NCBI GenBank assembly: GCA_030141605.1
Contig: JAQGDQ010000405.1
Coordinates: forward strand, 1-64,000
Origin: Tubiluchus corallicola
Taxonomy: Eukaryota; Priapulida; Priapulimorpha; Priapulimorphida; Tubiluchidae
DNA length: 64,000 bases
Direction: 5' to 3'
Part shown: positions 51,012 to 63,492 of the stretch, one piece after another
Layout of the letters: every line of letters begins with the position of its first letter
Position numbering within the stretch: position 1 is the stretch's first letter
Notes under the pieces: generated by a model
Databases searched by the model: none
What the model was told of the DNA's origin: nothing
Seen by the model: the letters and a program-made list of their open reading frames with translations, nothing else
Position numbers and translations under genes: made by a program

Positions 51012-51158
51012 TTTAACCTTGTTTTTGATAGACTCTCCATTTACTTGTACATGATACAACTTCTTACTAGTAGCTTTATATTATATTTTATCAAAGCGGG
51101 CATGTAGACTACGTAGCAAAAAAAAGATATATGTAGCTAAAGAGCATAAAACTGTTAA

Positions 51159-51164
51159 AATAAA
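51159..51164 (+). terminator. Candidate gene 2 poly(A) signal
   Basis: AATAAA about 150 nt after the stop codon, in AT-rich 3' flank. Confidence 0.5.
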
Positions 51165-52188
51165 TTTGAATATTTTATTTCATTATTTTGTACCAATAAT
51201 GTTTGTATCAGGTTGAGTTTGAGATGTGTCTGATAGCTTTAAGGAGATGTCATAATGTGCATTTTACACATTCATGATATGCCTAAAAAGTACACCACAT
51301 ACATTTCACTTGTGCAAGTACAATTTTTATCAGCTATATAACTTTATGATAAACCACATCAACAAGTTCTTGTTTATTCCCCCATTTTTGATTGAGCATG
51401 TGTCAAGTCTTATCTGTGATAAGAAAGCATTTTTCAAGTTCTCTAGCTATGACTCAATTGCTCCAACCCTTTTCAGTGAAGTACCCCCGATTTCTAGACC
51501 ATCGATCCATACAACCAGCATGACCATAAATTGAGAAATTGCGGTTATTTTACTAAGAATCAGCTTAAACTTTAGTGCATATGCTTTCCTTGTTTTGTAT
51601 AAATGTTTGTCAATTCGAGCATTATTAGAGTTATCACCCACCCATCTATATTTATTTTGTCTCCTTCTGCACTTCTAAGTGGTTAAGTTTAAGACCTTAA
51701 ATACTGTTTTTTCTACTCACTTTTCTACTCGGGAAACCGTCTTGCGCATCTAGGCCGTGGATGAGAATTGCCGCACCAGAATGTTTCAATAGCACATTTA
51801 TTTGCTTAAATCACACAGAGCAGTCATTAAAACTCGCATACACAAAAATTTAGCTACTTATGCTTTTAATAATGAATTTAAATGAGGCAATCCCAGCATG
51901 GCGTGAAGCTTATATTTTGGAAAAAACACAAGGGTCGAGGGAGTAGAAGAAGATGAAAAAAGGAAAAGCCTTTTCGATGTTGCATTGAACACTCTGCGAA
52001 AAACTAAGTATTTTAAATTAAATTTTTAAATTAATTTACTGTTAAAATTAAAATTTAAATAAAACTGGTTACAAGGTGCAAAAATTTTCAGACTGTCTAA
52101 TTTACTCATGTTTCAATAGAGTTAATACAGTCTTTCGGTAGCGAGCTTAGGAAATGTAGTGTACTAAATTCATATTAAAACCTATACG
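51165..52188. other. Downstream flank: nothing recognised
   Basis: AT-rich sequence with only short unsupported ORFs. It may hold the left part of the hAT-like copy 2, but I could not match it to copy 1. Confidence 0.4.
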
Positions 52189-52760
52189 TTGAAATTTGCT
52201 CACTCTAACCGAGTTTCTTGCAATAGCGTTTACCTAATTATGCCAGATAAACTTACACAAATTGAAGACTTTGCAAGGGTAATACGGAACGAGGAAGGTA
52301 AAAAAGCAGACAGACAACAAGCAGCAAAAAGATTCGCAAATGAAGTATTTGCAACCAGACTAGATCGAATATGGTTATAAAGATAATTAAGCTAGGAAAT
52401 TATGTATACGAAAAGAATGAGTTTCAAAAATGTTCAAATGAGGACTGAGAGAAACTCTAGGCAAGAGTATTTGAGGAAAAATTTTCATTACTCCTGAAGA
52501 CCTGGAACATAAATTCAACTTCAAATGAAATTTATCATGAACACAAGCTGTAGATAGGTAATTAATTACAGTTAATCACTACACTATAATACATTTATAC
52601 ACGTATAAGCCTAATGCACAGGCACCATTATTTTTTGTTACATAAAACAAAAATTCAGTTCAGTGGGGGTTCACGGGGCCTCGGGGAAGGGGTTAGCAGT
52701 TGAGGAGGGACGCTGAAAATACTTTTGCCTAGTGTGTCAAACTACATAGAGCTGGCCCTG
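52189..52760. mobile_element. hAT-like DNA transposon, copy 2
   Basis: Internal match to copy 1 (AAAAAGCAGACAGACAACAA, ATTCAACTTCAAATGAA, CGTATAAGCCTAATG) and a right terminus AGAGCTGGCCCTG, the complement of CAGGGCCAGCTCT. A 63-codon ORF (52189-52380; EEGKKADRQQAAKRFA) overlaps the part shared with copy 1 and may be a transposon-derived scrap. The left end was not located. Confidence 0.65.
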
Positions 52761-53273
52761 TCTGTATGAATTCAAAGTCCCATTGAGCTCCTATGCTAAC
52801 ATACGTAACAGAATTAAATCTTCACTTAATGTGAAAAAAATTAACCACCAAAAATCCCGCAAAAGAATTTTGCACGTAACCCCACTCATGCCACACCACG
52901 CCACCACACACGCGAACACAACATTGGTAGTGGCGACAATGATGACTGTAATAACAACGACCACAACCATAGCAGCAAGGACAACTGCAACACACCGAAT
53001 ACACGGAAAACAACGAGTATATAAGTTTTGTGAAAAGCAGACCAGAGTGTAAATTTTGAAAGCTTTTACTCTCCATTTCTTCTGGTGATCCCAATTTGGA
53101 AAATAAACCATAAATGAGAAACACTAAATCGACACATTTCATATTTGATGTAAAGTTCATGGAAAATGGTGCAGTCATTGGAACTGTACTCGCAGAAACC
53201 ACATAATTATACATTATAAGTTATGAGTTGTAACAAATAAAAAAATGCAGACATATATGCATTACCGATGAAA
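52761..53273. other. Nothing recognised
   Basis: Includes an ACC/ACA-rich stretch (52880-52990) that opens short ORFs on both strands by composition. Confidence 0.4.
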
Positions 53274-54709
53274 TCAATATATTGGACTAGCAAAAAGGTT
53301 TTGCTCAAAAATACACTTATGATCAATAATGCACATCTTACCTAGTCTACTAAATTTTGATGGAAAATCGTTAAATGCTTGATTTATATCGCAATTGTCT
53401 TTAACTCTTGCTTCCATAAATGCTTGATTCAGGTCATTTAAAAAAACGTGCAGAATCAATATTATTCAAATTCCGTTTCCTGATTTTTGCTTGTTTTGTC
53501 CATAAGTAAGAATTTTTACAAATGGCAAACACAGGTAGGTGATCTGATATTTGGTTCAGGACTACACCAGCATAAAAGGGGGAAGTAGGGGAGTTTGTAT
53601 AAATATGGTCAAAAAGTGTTATAACTGTACAAGAGAAACGTGTAGCTTAGTGATCAATGGCTTATCAAATTCTATTTTCATATTTCTTTTAATTTGAAAT
53701 TCTATAAAATTTTTAATATATAAGGCCATACTACCTGCATTAGTTACTGACTTATGTGAAAAGTGTAGCCGGGGAGAGAACATAAAAAAGGTTGATGATT
53801 TTTCATACGAGTTTCACTAATGGCGATAATATCAGGGGCCTGAGAAAAACAACAAAGTACATCGAGTAATAATTTTTTATTAAACTATTCGTATTCACAT
53901 GGACAAACAAAAAATCATTTTTATTTGCGTTGAGATTGATGTCATTCTTTAGAGATTCTAGTTTATTATAATTACATGTGAAGTTCATCGAATGATGATC
54001 AGCTTTGTTAGGATTTGGAGAAAGATGTTCATCCAATGCAGTAGTTATTTGCTCGATATCTTCAGCATCAACAAAATGTGAGAAAATAATTGACAATTCC
54101 TCATCTTCTGTATTTTAAAAAGGCATAACATCGTTAATGCATTTTAAACGATAATAAACATCAGAAGTTTTCGATAAAGTCACAAATTGCTCTCTTGTTA
54201 AGCTTGTGCATTTTAAGTGTGTCCAACACTTGCAGATGTCACAAAAAATACTAAATTGATTATTTTTGCAATTGCATGGGTAAACCATAACTATGTAATA
54301 AAATGTAACTAAGAAGATTTACTAATCTAAGCATTTATTTTAGGGTGTTCAAGTCTTCCTCCCTTTGAACTTCAACAGTATTACAATTGTGCCTGGTTCG
54401 AATAAAAATTTTACGATTCTGCCAATTGTACTTGTAGTTGTGGTTTCTTTTGAATTCTAGACATTTGAGAAAAACCATCCTTCGTTTGGTCGTGAGCAGC
54501 TAGTTGATGTAGATCTGATTGTCTACGGTGTAAGTGGCACTAGTAAGATTACCTGTTTCCCAGCTTTTTTCCTTCTTGGCTTGCTGATGCAAGTTTTTCA
54601 TCATTTCAAAGCTACCCGAGATGAACTGCTGAGATTTTTCTATTTCTTCAGTTTTTTTATCCATTGTGTTTGCCTTGTGAATAACTGCATTAACCTGCTG
54701 TACTAGCAC
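53274..54709 (-). mobile_element. Degenerate LINE (CR1/L2-like): ORF1 tail, PHD-like finger, endonuclease
   Basis: Read on minus from 54709: a coiled-coil ORF1 piece (EIEKSQQFISGSFEMMKNL) and its C-terminal KIFIRTRHNCNTVEV. Then an ORF2 start at 54288 with a PHD-like Cys/His pattern C-x-C-x8-C-x2-C-x4-H-x2-C (CNCKNNQFSIFCDICKCWTH) over 58 codons to a stop near 54115. Then endonuclease motifs FLFVHVNTNSL, DIIAISETRM (53811-53836) and QISDHLPVFA (53533-53553), in different frames. Several frameshifts and stops; no RT follows, so it is truncated at its 3' side. Confidence 0.8.
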
Positions 54710-54749
54710 ATTGACATGCCTTTTTAGCGCTGGTAGCTTGAAGATAATT

Positions 54750-57240
54750 TAATACGTGACTGCTTAGTCTTGGGGACTACAGACGCGAAAGCCACACCAA
54801 GAATGCTACGAGATAACAACTTGACCTTGCAAAGTGCTATTGACGCGTGCCACAGTAGCGAACAAGAGCAAAAACAATTAACTCAGATGGCAACACCAGA
54901 AGTTGTGCAATGCAGAAAAGCACAGACAAAAGTTTTGCGCAAAACCAGCGAATTATAATCATCGAAATAGAGCGAATTTTCCAAGAGATTCGCGTAAATG
55001 CATTTACTGAGGGACTCAGAATGAAAAAGGGAAAAGGAAAAATGCCCGGCTTTTGGGAAAACGTGTCATAAGTGCGGAAAAGAAAATCAGTTCGAGAAAG
55101 TGTGCAGAAGCGCAACAGTTACATTCAGACAGAGAAGCAGCAGGCCTACAAGTGCAGGCGCTACATTCAGACACAGAGAAAGCAGACGTGGTATACATGC
55201 ATTGTATGAAAGTACAGACACTACAGAGACTGAATCCGACGAGGAACTATATACAGTTGAAAAGAAGCGGGGCAATCAGTATTTTGTTACTTTACCGGCT
55301 CAGCTGCAAAGCAAGAATCATAGCGGCATTTTCAAAGAGTGAAATTTCAACTAGACAGCGGGTCTACGTGCAACATAATGGGTTTAAATGACATTCGGAA
55401 AATTAGCACAAGATACGATGTGCATTTTTTAGAGCGCAGCAACGTCACAATGAAGCTGTACGACGGGATAACTATACAGTCTGAAGGCAACTGTATTAGT
55501 AGACTGAAGCATAACCGTGAAGCATGGGATGTGAAGTTTGAAATAGCAAAAATGAGCAGAATCCCATACTGTCAGGTTCAACATGTGAGAAGATGGGACT
55601 CATCACAGTGGACATTAATGTAGAATCGTGCTACAAAGTGCAAGCAAAACAGCAAAAAGATAGCCTAACTGAAGAATTTATAGATATTTTTGAATGTTTA
55701 GGATGCATCGGCAGAAAATACGACATACAGTTACAAGATGGTACAAAACCAATAAAGTAGCAGCCACGTCGCGTACCAACTGCAATGCGCCAGAAACTGA
55801 AAAAGTGACTAAACGAAATGGAAGAAATGGGTGTAATTACAAAAGTGAGAGAACCAACTGAATGGACTAGCAATATAGTGTCAGTGTCGTGGAAAAAGAA
55901 AAAGCTACGACTCTGCCTAGACCCAAACGAATTAAATGCAGTTATTAAACGCTCAAACTAGGTGATGCCAACAATTGACAAAATTTTACTGGACTTGGCA
56001 AATGCTAAAGTGTTTAGTGTGCTAGATGCCAAAGATGGTTCTTGGCAGGCGAAACTTACCAAAAAAAAGCAGCTACATGACTACATTTTGGACCCCGTGG
56101 GGCCGCTAGAGATGGCTACGGATGCCTTTTGAACTTTCGTCGGCACCTGAGGAATACCAACAGAGGCAGCATGAGATCCTAGAAGAATTCTTTGGCATAG
56201 ATGTTGCAGGTGATATTTTAGTTACCGGATCAGGTGAAAATTTGAAGTAGCCAGCAAGGATCACGAAAAGAATTTGAGAGAATTTTTCGAAAGAGCAAGA
56301 AATGTGAACTTAAAAATCAACCCAGCGAAAATGAAACTTTGCATGACTGAAGTGACTTACATGGGCCACCTGTTGACGTCCAAAGGCTTAAAGCCAGACC
56401 CTGAAAAAGTGGTAGAAATCCAAAACATGGAAAAACCTAAAGATGCAGCAAATGTGCTGAAACTACTATGAATGGCAAACTACCTATCGAAATCTTGCCC
56501 ACACCTGTCTGATGTGTGTCAGCCCCTGAGGAAACTAACAGACACCTCTTGCAATTTTGAACTGTCAGAATATCATGATGAAACATTCCAGAAACTCAAG
56601 GAACTGGTGACTAGAGAACCTACTCTGAAATATTATGATACTTGTAAAGCTGTAGAAATAGAGTGTGACTCATCTGAGAGTGGCTTAGGAGTTGTGTTAA
56701 TGCAAGATGGCCAACCAGTAGCCTATGGTTCCAGGACTCTTACTAAAACAGAGCAAAACTATGCACAGATCGAAAAAGAGTGCTTGTCGATCGTGTACGC
56801 ATGCGAACATTTCAACCAGTATATACTAGGCAAAAGTGATTTGACAGTGTACACAGATCATAAGCCATTAGAAATCATCATGCGAAAGCCACTTCTAGCT
56901 GCACCCAAACGATTGCAGGGATGTTATAAGGCTTCAACGTTATTCACCAACAGTGAAATACAGAAAAGGTCCGAAGGTGTTCATATCCGATATGTTGTCA
57001 AGAGCAGCACTAGATAAACCACATGAGAATACTGGACAAGAAAACCGGCTATTAACGGACTGGCAAATTTTCTCACTCAGAGACAAAAATAAATTTCTGC
57101 AAGAATTAGAGGAGATATCCGAAATCACTCCTAAACTGTCTACTCAGGGCTTGGAAAACAAAAATAAATTCACAGCTAGATCCTACAACACTCAGTCTGA
57201 AAGCCACAATACTGAATTAATGGCTAGATTCAAAAGATGA
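54750..57240 (+). mobile_element. Ty3/gypsy retrotransposon relic (gag end to RNase H)
   Basis: In order on plus: a gag tail (IRDCLVLGTTDAKATPRML, 54752-54958); a zinc knuckle CHKCGKENQFEKVC (in 55041-55110); an aspartic protease with DSGSTCNIM (from 55339); RT fragments with VFSVLDAKDGSWQ (near 56010-56050), the altered catalytic region IDVAGDILVTG (near 56200), and TYMGHLLTSKGLKPDPEKV (56274-56471); RNase H with IECDSSESGLGVVLMQDGQP and YTDHKPLE (56472-57000). Multiple stops and frameshifts separate the parts. No integrase or LTRs found. The YxDD site reads VAGD, so the enzyme is inactive. Confidence 0.9.
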
Positions 57241-60200
57241 GCTATCAACACCAGTAGCAGCATATTGGCATGTGAGAGATGAATTAACAACTCAAAATAG
57301 AATTATTTTTAAACAGCCGAGAATATTCCGAAAAACCTTAGATTGGACTTCACGCAGAAACTCTCACGGACTACACTCACCTCGCACTACTCAAATCATT
57401 TTATTTATTGTGTATTAATGTGTATGATATTGTATTTTGATGTGTGAAAATAAATTTATAGTTTTACTAACCCGTATTTTTTCTATAGTGTTGTGAATGT
57501 GATAACCTACTAAACTGTGTTTTTTCTTAGTTTGGGCTGTGATTTATTGACTTGTTGAACATGGCAAAACTTTTTAGTCCTTATGTGATATTCAGTAAGT
57601 CCAATTTATAAGAGCTGCTAAATTGTTACATGCACCTGTTGCCAAAATTTATGCTGTGAATCTTATGCGTGTGCGGTGGAATGGTAGCGGATTTTTTAAA
57701 CTGCCAAAAATTTAGTTAAAATATCGGAAACACTGTTTGTTTAAGTGTTGAATAAGACGTTAAAGTTAATGAATGAAGAAAATTTAGTTTTAAAGCAGAC
57801 GGGCTATTTCGGTGAGATTGCTCAAATTTTACGCCGAGGCTTACTCAATTTTACTATAATGAGTGACCATTTTAATGACATATGTATATATATAATATAT
57901 GTATATATATAATATATGTATAATATAATATATATAATGGTTTAAAGGGTGAAGGGCATGATATGGTTGAATGATGTACTATGTACATCGTGCTGTGTGA
58001 GTTGTCGTTGAAGTTTTGCAAGCAAAATTGGGGTCTGGCTAGCAATTTAAAATTGATTCGCGATTATGTCTCCTAACTTCACATTAAAAAACGGTTTTCA
58101 ACAATAGGGGACACATGCCAAGCCTAGTTAATTTGTTGTCCACATTTTTGCAGCATGCGGATCGAGCATATTCAATTTCACTCAATTCGCGTTTTAAGGA
58201 TGCGGATATTTACAATTGCGGATTTTTCTGCATACACAAGAAAGTGATATCTATCCATCTCTGACGAGCGCTCCCTAGCTTTCGCGGTACGGATCGATCC
58301 GTATTTTCTAGTGAAAGCTTTCGAGGCACGAATCCGTACCTTTAGTCACTACCTATTAGAAAAACCGCCCTGAAAGTAACAGTGCCATCTAGGTCCATAT
58401 TTCCTTCGGATAAGGTATCTTGGATAACGATATACGGATGTACAGTAATTCAATGGCTTTGTATACTCTTCAGTGTGATGACGTTCAACGTATCAACCAG
58501 CATGAGTCACAATGTGTAACTATGGCAACCAGGCCGCTCACTGCTTTGTAATTTCAGTAGCCGTTCGCTTCTGTAAAAATTATGAATAAATTTTCTGTGA
58601 ATTTGTGTTAAAGGGTTCAAACACGAAAGGGCAGCAATTGGGCTGCTGAAGAATGAGTCGCGAGCTGAGCTGAACTGCTGAAGTACGTCTTAGCACTAAA
58701 CTCCTTTGACTAATTTACAGTGCTACCTATGTGTTGTATAAACTGCTACTTTGGAAGTGTTGTATAAGTGCAGCAGCTACGTAATAAAATGAAAATGAGG
58801 ACACTTCGGTCAGAGCTACACATGTTTGTGATGATTTGCTTATGTCTACTTTTGCCGCAACCAGGTTAGGATTAACTCTAGCTTTCCTTGTTCGAAATAA
58901 CATTTTTACTTACTTTCTGAATTTACCCCCAAAATTTGGATGGGTCGGATTATACGCTGGCTATGCAGCTCAATTTACCGAAAACAGAAAACATACGAAG
59001 TACAACATCCTTGACTTGAGTATTAATAATAATATTTCGGTTTATTTACCTCTTATCCTTGACTGTAGCAAAATCTCATTTTTCAGGAGATCACTTCAGG
59101 ACAAAACACTAATAACGTGTCTATCTTACCACTTTTTAAATGATTTATTACAATGTAGTAATATGGGTACATATGTAGTACGTGGTACAGTGTAGTAGTA
59201 ATTGCAATACGTTATGAGTGCAAGTAGAACAGCAAACAATATTACAAAATTGCTGATTCTCGAAGTTTAACCATTTTATATACCACATATTTTGGTTATG
59301 GTTAATGTAGCCCCAATAACATTGCTGTGCTAACAAGTAGAAAGTGTGCGTTCAATGTAAGTATGTTGTATACAGTTTTATGAGTTACATGTCACGTAAA
59401 TTTTGGGTATATTAAAGGACTGTCTGACCATTGATTTTGGTTATCACTTAGCCAACAGTTCATATAGCTCACATTAGTATCTCACTTACAGATTGAGAGG
59501 TGAAACAAAAAAAGTGTAAGATCAGTAGTATATTTTGGTTATATGACATCCATCTGAACACGGCCATGTGGGCATGGGACCTTTGGGCACCAGATGTTTA
59601 GGCGTAAAGATGTTGTACTTATTTTTTTATTCAAATTTTTATCTAAATTTTTAGTGATTCACTATCTTCCTGACTCTTATCATATATTCTCTCACCTGGA
59701 GCTGTACAAATTATGAGCGAATAGAAATATTATACAAAGTGTTTCTTACTAAAATTGCCAGATGTAGTAATATCTGTTACAACTATTTAAACCAATCTAC
59801 AATTGATTTTGCAATTCTTGTTTTCCATTTTTTGTATTAATGTGATGTCTATAAAATGAACGAAACAAAAGACAAGTAGATATATTTATGTTCAAATAAA
59901 ATGTTATCTAGTTCCCCTACATCCAGCATTTCTCAACTTACTCACAATAGTGCTGTGCAGATCATATCGGTATGGTTATCATAATAGTATACAGCATTAT
60001 TTTTGTCCAATTATGGCCCATTGATGTGGGAATGCGTTCCCATCCTAATAAAACATAACCAGAAATATGGAAATATTTGCATTTGTATGTTATTTTATCA
60101 GCTTAAATCGTTCCATTTTATGTAGTGAATGATCATTGTTACCTTTATTTAAGATCAAAATTTCAAGTTTGTCTATGTATAAATGTTCAAGAAGAACCGT

Positions 60201-61520
60201 CCCTTGGCTACCGGTAACAACTGCATGATTGCTGGCCCATTTATGAGTATCTAATGTCGTCTAGCCAAGGTTGCCATGTATGGCTGATAATGTGAATCAT
60301 TAGTCACATAAATTGATTGCCATGGTTACTGTTTATCTTAGCAAGGGCATATTGATAACAGGGTTTGACAAAAAAGTCGCTTCTAACCACTGTAAATTGT
60401 AAATATGAACTGACATCAAAATCTTAATACACAGAAGATGTAACAGATGCAATAGCGACAATGTAGTGATTGTTTATCTTATTAACTACATGTATATAGC
60501 AACACTGGCTAAAACCATTAATGCTCTTTGCATGCCCTATACTCTGCAAAAACTTGTCCAGAAACTTTGTTGCTAACTCTGTTGTCAAAAAGCTTTGTGC
60601 TAATTATATGCCCACTTGCAAAGGCACCCCTTTAACAAGAATGCATTTTCGTATTTAAATTCATACATACTATACACGTAAAGTGTCTGAATCTTCCTTG
60701 CTTTTTTGTTTTCTGCAATGCTTTTCATCATCACTGTCCTCATCTAGTTTACTCTGGAATGTCAGAATGATCATTTACAATGTTATCACATGTTTTAAGT
60801 TTTTTTACAAGCAGGTGTGCATTTCATGTTGTTAGTATTGTTAGTAGCACATTGGCAACCAGAAGATCTACACTCCTTGGGGCATTTGCATGCTAATCTC
60901 TCCAGGATGTGATCTGCCGCATTGAGTCCTGTCGTCCAGTCTTTTTTAGTTGGTCATATTCCTGTAACTATCAATGAACTTCAACTGTTGAATTTTAAAA
61001 AAAAATTATAGGAAAAAGTTGGAAGACGCCCTAGATTTGGACAAAGGACATCTTGAAACCAAAATGCCTCTGGTTCAAATGTAGGCTGTTTCTGGATTTT
61101 TTCACATTTTTTGTCTTGGACCAAATTTAGTTTCAAACTGAACAATTGTGGCTCTATTCCCTCATTAATAATAATAATCTTGAAATTATAAATAATTAGT
61201 TTATTCGGCACCACTTTAGCAATATAGCTACAATTAAGTACCACTGTTCCTTTAGATGTGATAAACAAAACTGCAGATGAAAAACTTACCCTGTTAGAGT
61301 AGGTAAGTTCTACCAATGTAAACGTCCCTATAATTCTGGGATGACTAAAGGAATAATTAAGTCAATTAAATCAAGTGATCTGATGAACAAAACTTTATTG
61401 TTCATTGCATAATTCCCATCAGAAAAATGCGCTTAAAATTAACATTAGTACCTATAATAAAAGCATCAAATATTTGATATGTAGAGCTTTTACATCAGTT
61501 ACTTGTTAGATATCGTTTTA
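57241..61520. other. Long stretch without recognised genes
   Basis: AT-rich. An AT/TATA microsatellite lies at about 57883-57930, and a 14-bp palindrome ACGGATCGATCCGT near 58290. The 119-codon ORF at 58836-59195 has no recognisable domain. No exon, RNA gene or element border could be supported. Confidence 0.4.
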
Positions 61521-61539
61521 ATATGGCGAAGACCTAACA

Positions 61540-61905
61540 AGGCGTAAATGAAGCACTGTGTCAAAGTAAATTTAAGGCAAGTTTCCCCAATTGCATGAAA
61601 ATTGATGATAAACTAGAATATGACAAGCAGAATGTCACATATAAATTTAATAAGTACTTCTTAGAAATAGGAGTGAAGCTGGCACAAAAAATTGCATCTA
61701 TTCTGATAGATTCACAGACTCGAGGCTATTTACCAGAAAACTGTTTAATGTGTAATCTTTTGATTTTGCATTAGTTATGTACAGAAAATGATGTTGTCAA
61801 TGTAATAGATAATCTTCACAGTTAGACTAGTTGTGTAGTGGTTGGTTTCTCTACAAAACAAATAAAAGACTTGAAGATATCCTTAGTAAATCATTTTTAA
61901 GATTC
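61540..61905 (+). mobile_element. LINE relic: region between endonuclease and RT
   Basis: One frame reads KIDDKLEYDKQNVTYKFNKY then FLEIGVKLAQKIA and RGYLP before a stop; ENDVVNVIDNL and STKQIKDL follow. This is the usual linker (I-x-x-x-F-N-x-Y-F-x-x-I-G ... V-x-x-I-I-x-x-L ... S-T-K-x-L-K) of Jockey/CR1-group ORF2. Stops interrupt it. Confidence 0.65.
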
Positions 61906-62285
61906 GAGGCTCTTTGACAGCAGTACCATTCTTGGCAATCTATATTTTGTCAGTGATCCAGTCCTTTACCATTGGCGGTTTTTAGCTGTTTTTGCTCGTT
62001 TTTTGCAGAACTTATCCTTCTTATTTTTAGAGATCGGGGGGTGGTAGGGGGCTGTGGGCCCAGAACAAATAATCTAAAACAGATACAGATACTAAAAATA
62101 ATATGACCACAAATCTATAGGAAAAGGCATAATCAGCATGTAGAATGCCTTATCTATTGAAACAAAAACATTTCTACAAAACAACTAATATTTCTAATTT
62201 TAAAACTTCATTGAAAAAAGTTAAAATGATTATAACAGACCATTCCACAATGGAGGCGAATGAAATTGCTATGCAGACTGAATGT
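61906..62285. other. Nothing recognised
   Basis: No gene or element is seen in this interval. Confidence 0.4.
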
Positions 62286-62660
62286 AGGTAAGTTTGCTAA
62301 TGGCATGCGGGCAAGTTTGGTACAGGTAAAATTGGTACGAGGAAAGTTTGGTACTGACAAAATTTGGTACTAGGAATTTTTAGTTTGCAATATCGTCTTT
62401 AGGTACAAGGAATTTTTAGAACTAGGAAAATGAGGTATGAGTAATGTTCAGTACAAGGAAAATAACCAGGATTGTTTCATACTGAGAAATATTGGTACAA
62501 GGAAATTTTAGTGTAAGGAAAATATCGTACTAAGATAGTTCGGTACTGGAAAATTTGGTACTAAACGAAAAATAGAGCGTTCCTATGTCTCAGTACAAAA
62601 TAATTGTTTCAACTGGAAAAGAGGAAATTTGGAACTAGGAAGGTCTGGTTTATGAAAAAG
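62286..62660 (+). repeat. Degenerate ~16-bp subrepeat arm (left)
   Basis: Many diverged units of the type GGTACTAGGAAAATTT (for example near 62330, 62365, 62500, 62550). The reverse-complement version occurs at 63428-63492, so the two arms form a foldback-like inverted arrangement. Confidence 0.75.
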
Positions 62661-62799
62661 TTCAGAAAACCTCAGATTACTTTTTCTGTTTTTTTACAAA
62701 ACTTATCAAACTGATATAAGAAGTGGGCAGTGATGGCCGAAGGTCCTGTATAAGCATGGTTTGGTTTCCTATGAAGCCTCTTTTTGAACCGTTCTGCTT

Positions 62800-63300
62800 G
62801 ATGCTCCTACTACTGCTGCTGCTGGCATGGTGATGGAGATGGTGTAATGTTGTCATGATGCTGCTGTTTGCAGCAGTGGCAGTGGCAGAGATGGCATGTC
62901 ATCATGAAGATCATAGCTGTCATCGTCATTGAAATTACTTGTGTTTCTTGTAGATAATTTGTTACTGCTGCATCTGATTTGGCTTTTACTGTTGTTAACA
63001 TGGTGATCGATAAATAGAGATGCACTATGGTGATATTAACAATGATGATGGTGATGATGATGATGACGATAATAAGGACAACAAAAGCTAACATACATTA
63101 ATATACGACAAGAACTAACGTACATCAATATAACAGCATCAGTAAGAACAATAGTTAACAACTGCAGGAGCAACAATGATGACATCGACAGCAGCAACAG
63201 GACAAAAGTAACAATGGTGACACCAATAATGATAATTATCATTATTATTATAATGATGATTTTGATGTTGATATCAGTGATAATGATGACCATGGTAGTA
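62800..63300. repeat. Triplet-rich low-complexity core
   Basis: CTG/CAT/GAT-type triplets (a GAT run near 63040-63070) and a 22-bp perfect palindrome at 63225-63246. Long Ile/Met/Val and His-rich ORFs on both strands are composition artefacts. Confidence 0.7.
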
Positions 63301-63427
63301 GGCATAAAAAAGTGTAACCAAGAAATAGAAAAACAACAAGAAACTAACAGAAAAACAAATAAAAACAAATGCAACAATGTGAGCCTCTATAATTTCTTCG
63401 AGTAGGTTATACAAACATATATTTTCG

Positions 63428-63492
63428 TAGTACCGAACTTTCTCTGTATCAAACTTTCCCAGTACTAAACATTCCTAATACCAAACTTTCGG
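63428..63492 (-). repeat. Degenerate ~16-bp subrepeat arm (right, inverted)
   Basis: On minus it reads AAAGTTTGGTATTAGGAATG then TTTAGTACTGGGAAAGTTTG, the same unit as 62286-62660. It directly abuts the LINE ORF2 that follows. Confidence 0.75.

Noticed and set aside
52783-53214. ORFs on both strands rich in Thr/His or Val/Cys
   Set aside because: They come from the ACC/ACA-rich stretch; no domain.
58836-59195. 119-codon ORF downstream of the gypsy relic
   Set aside because: No domain, no splice partners, AT-rich composition like its surroundings.
62810-63405. Ile/Met/His-rich ORFs on both strands
   Set aside because: Triplet-rich low-complexity DNA; no domain or splice context.
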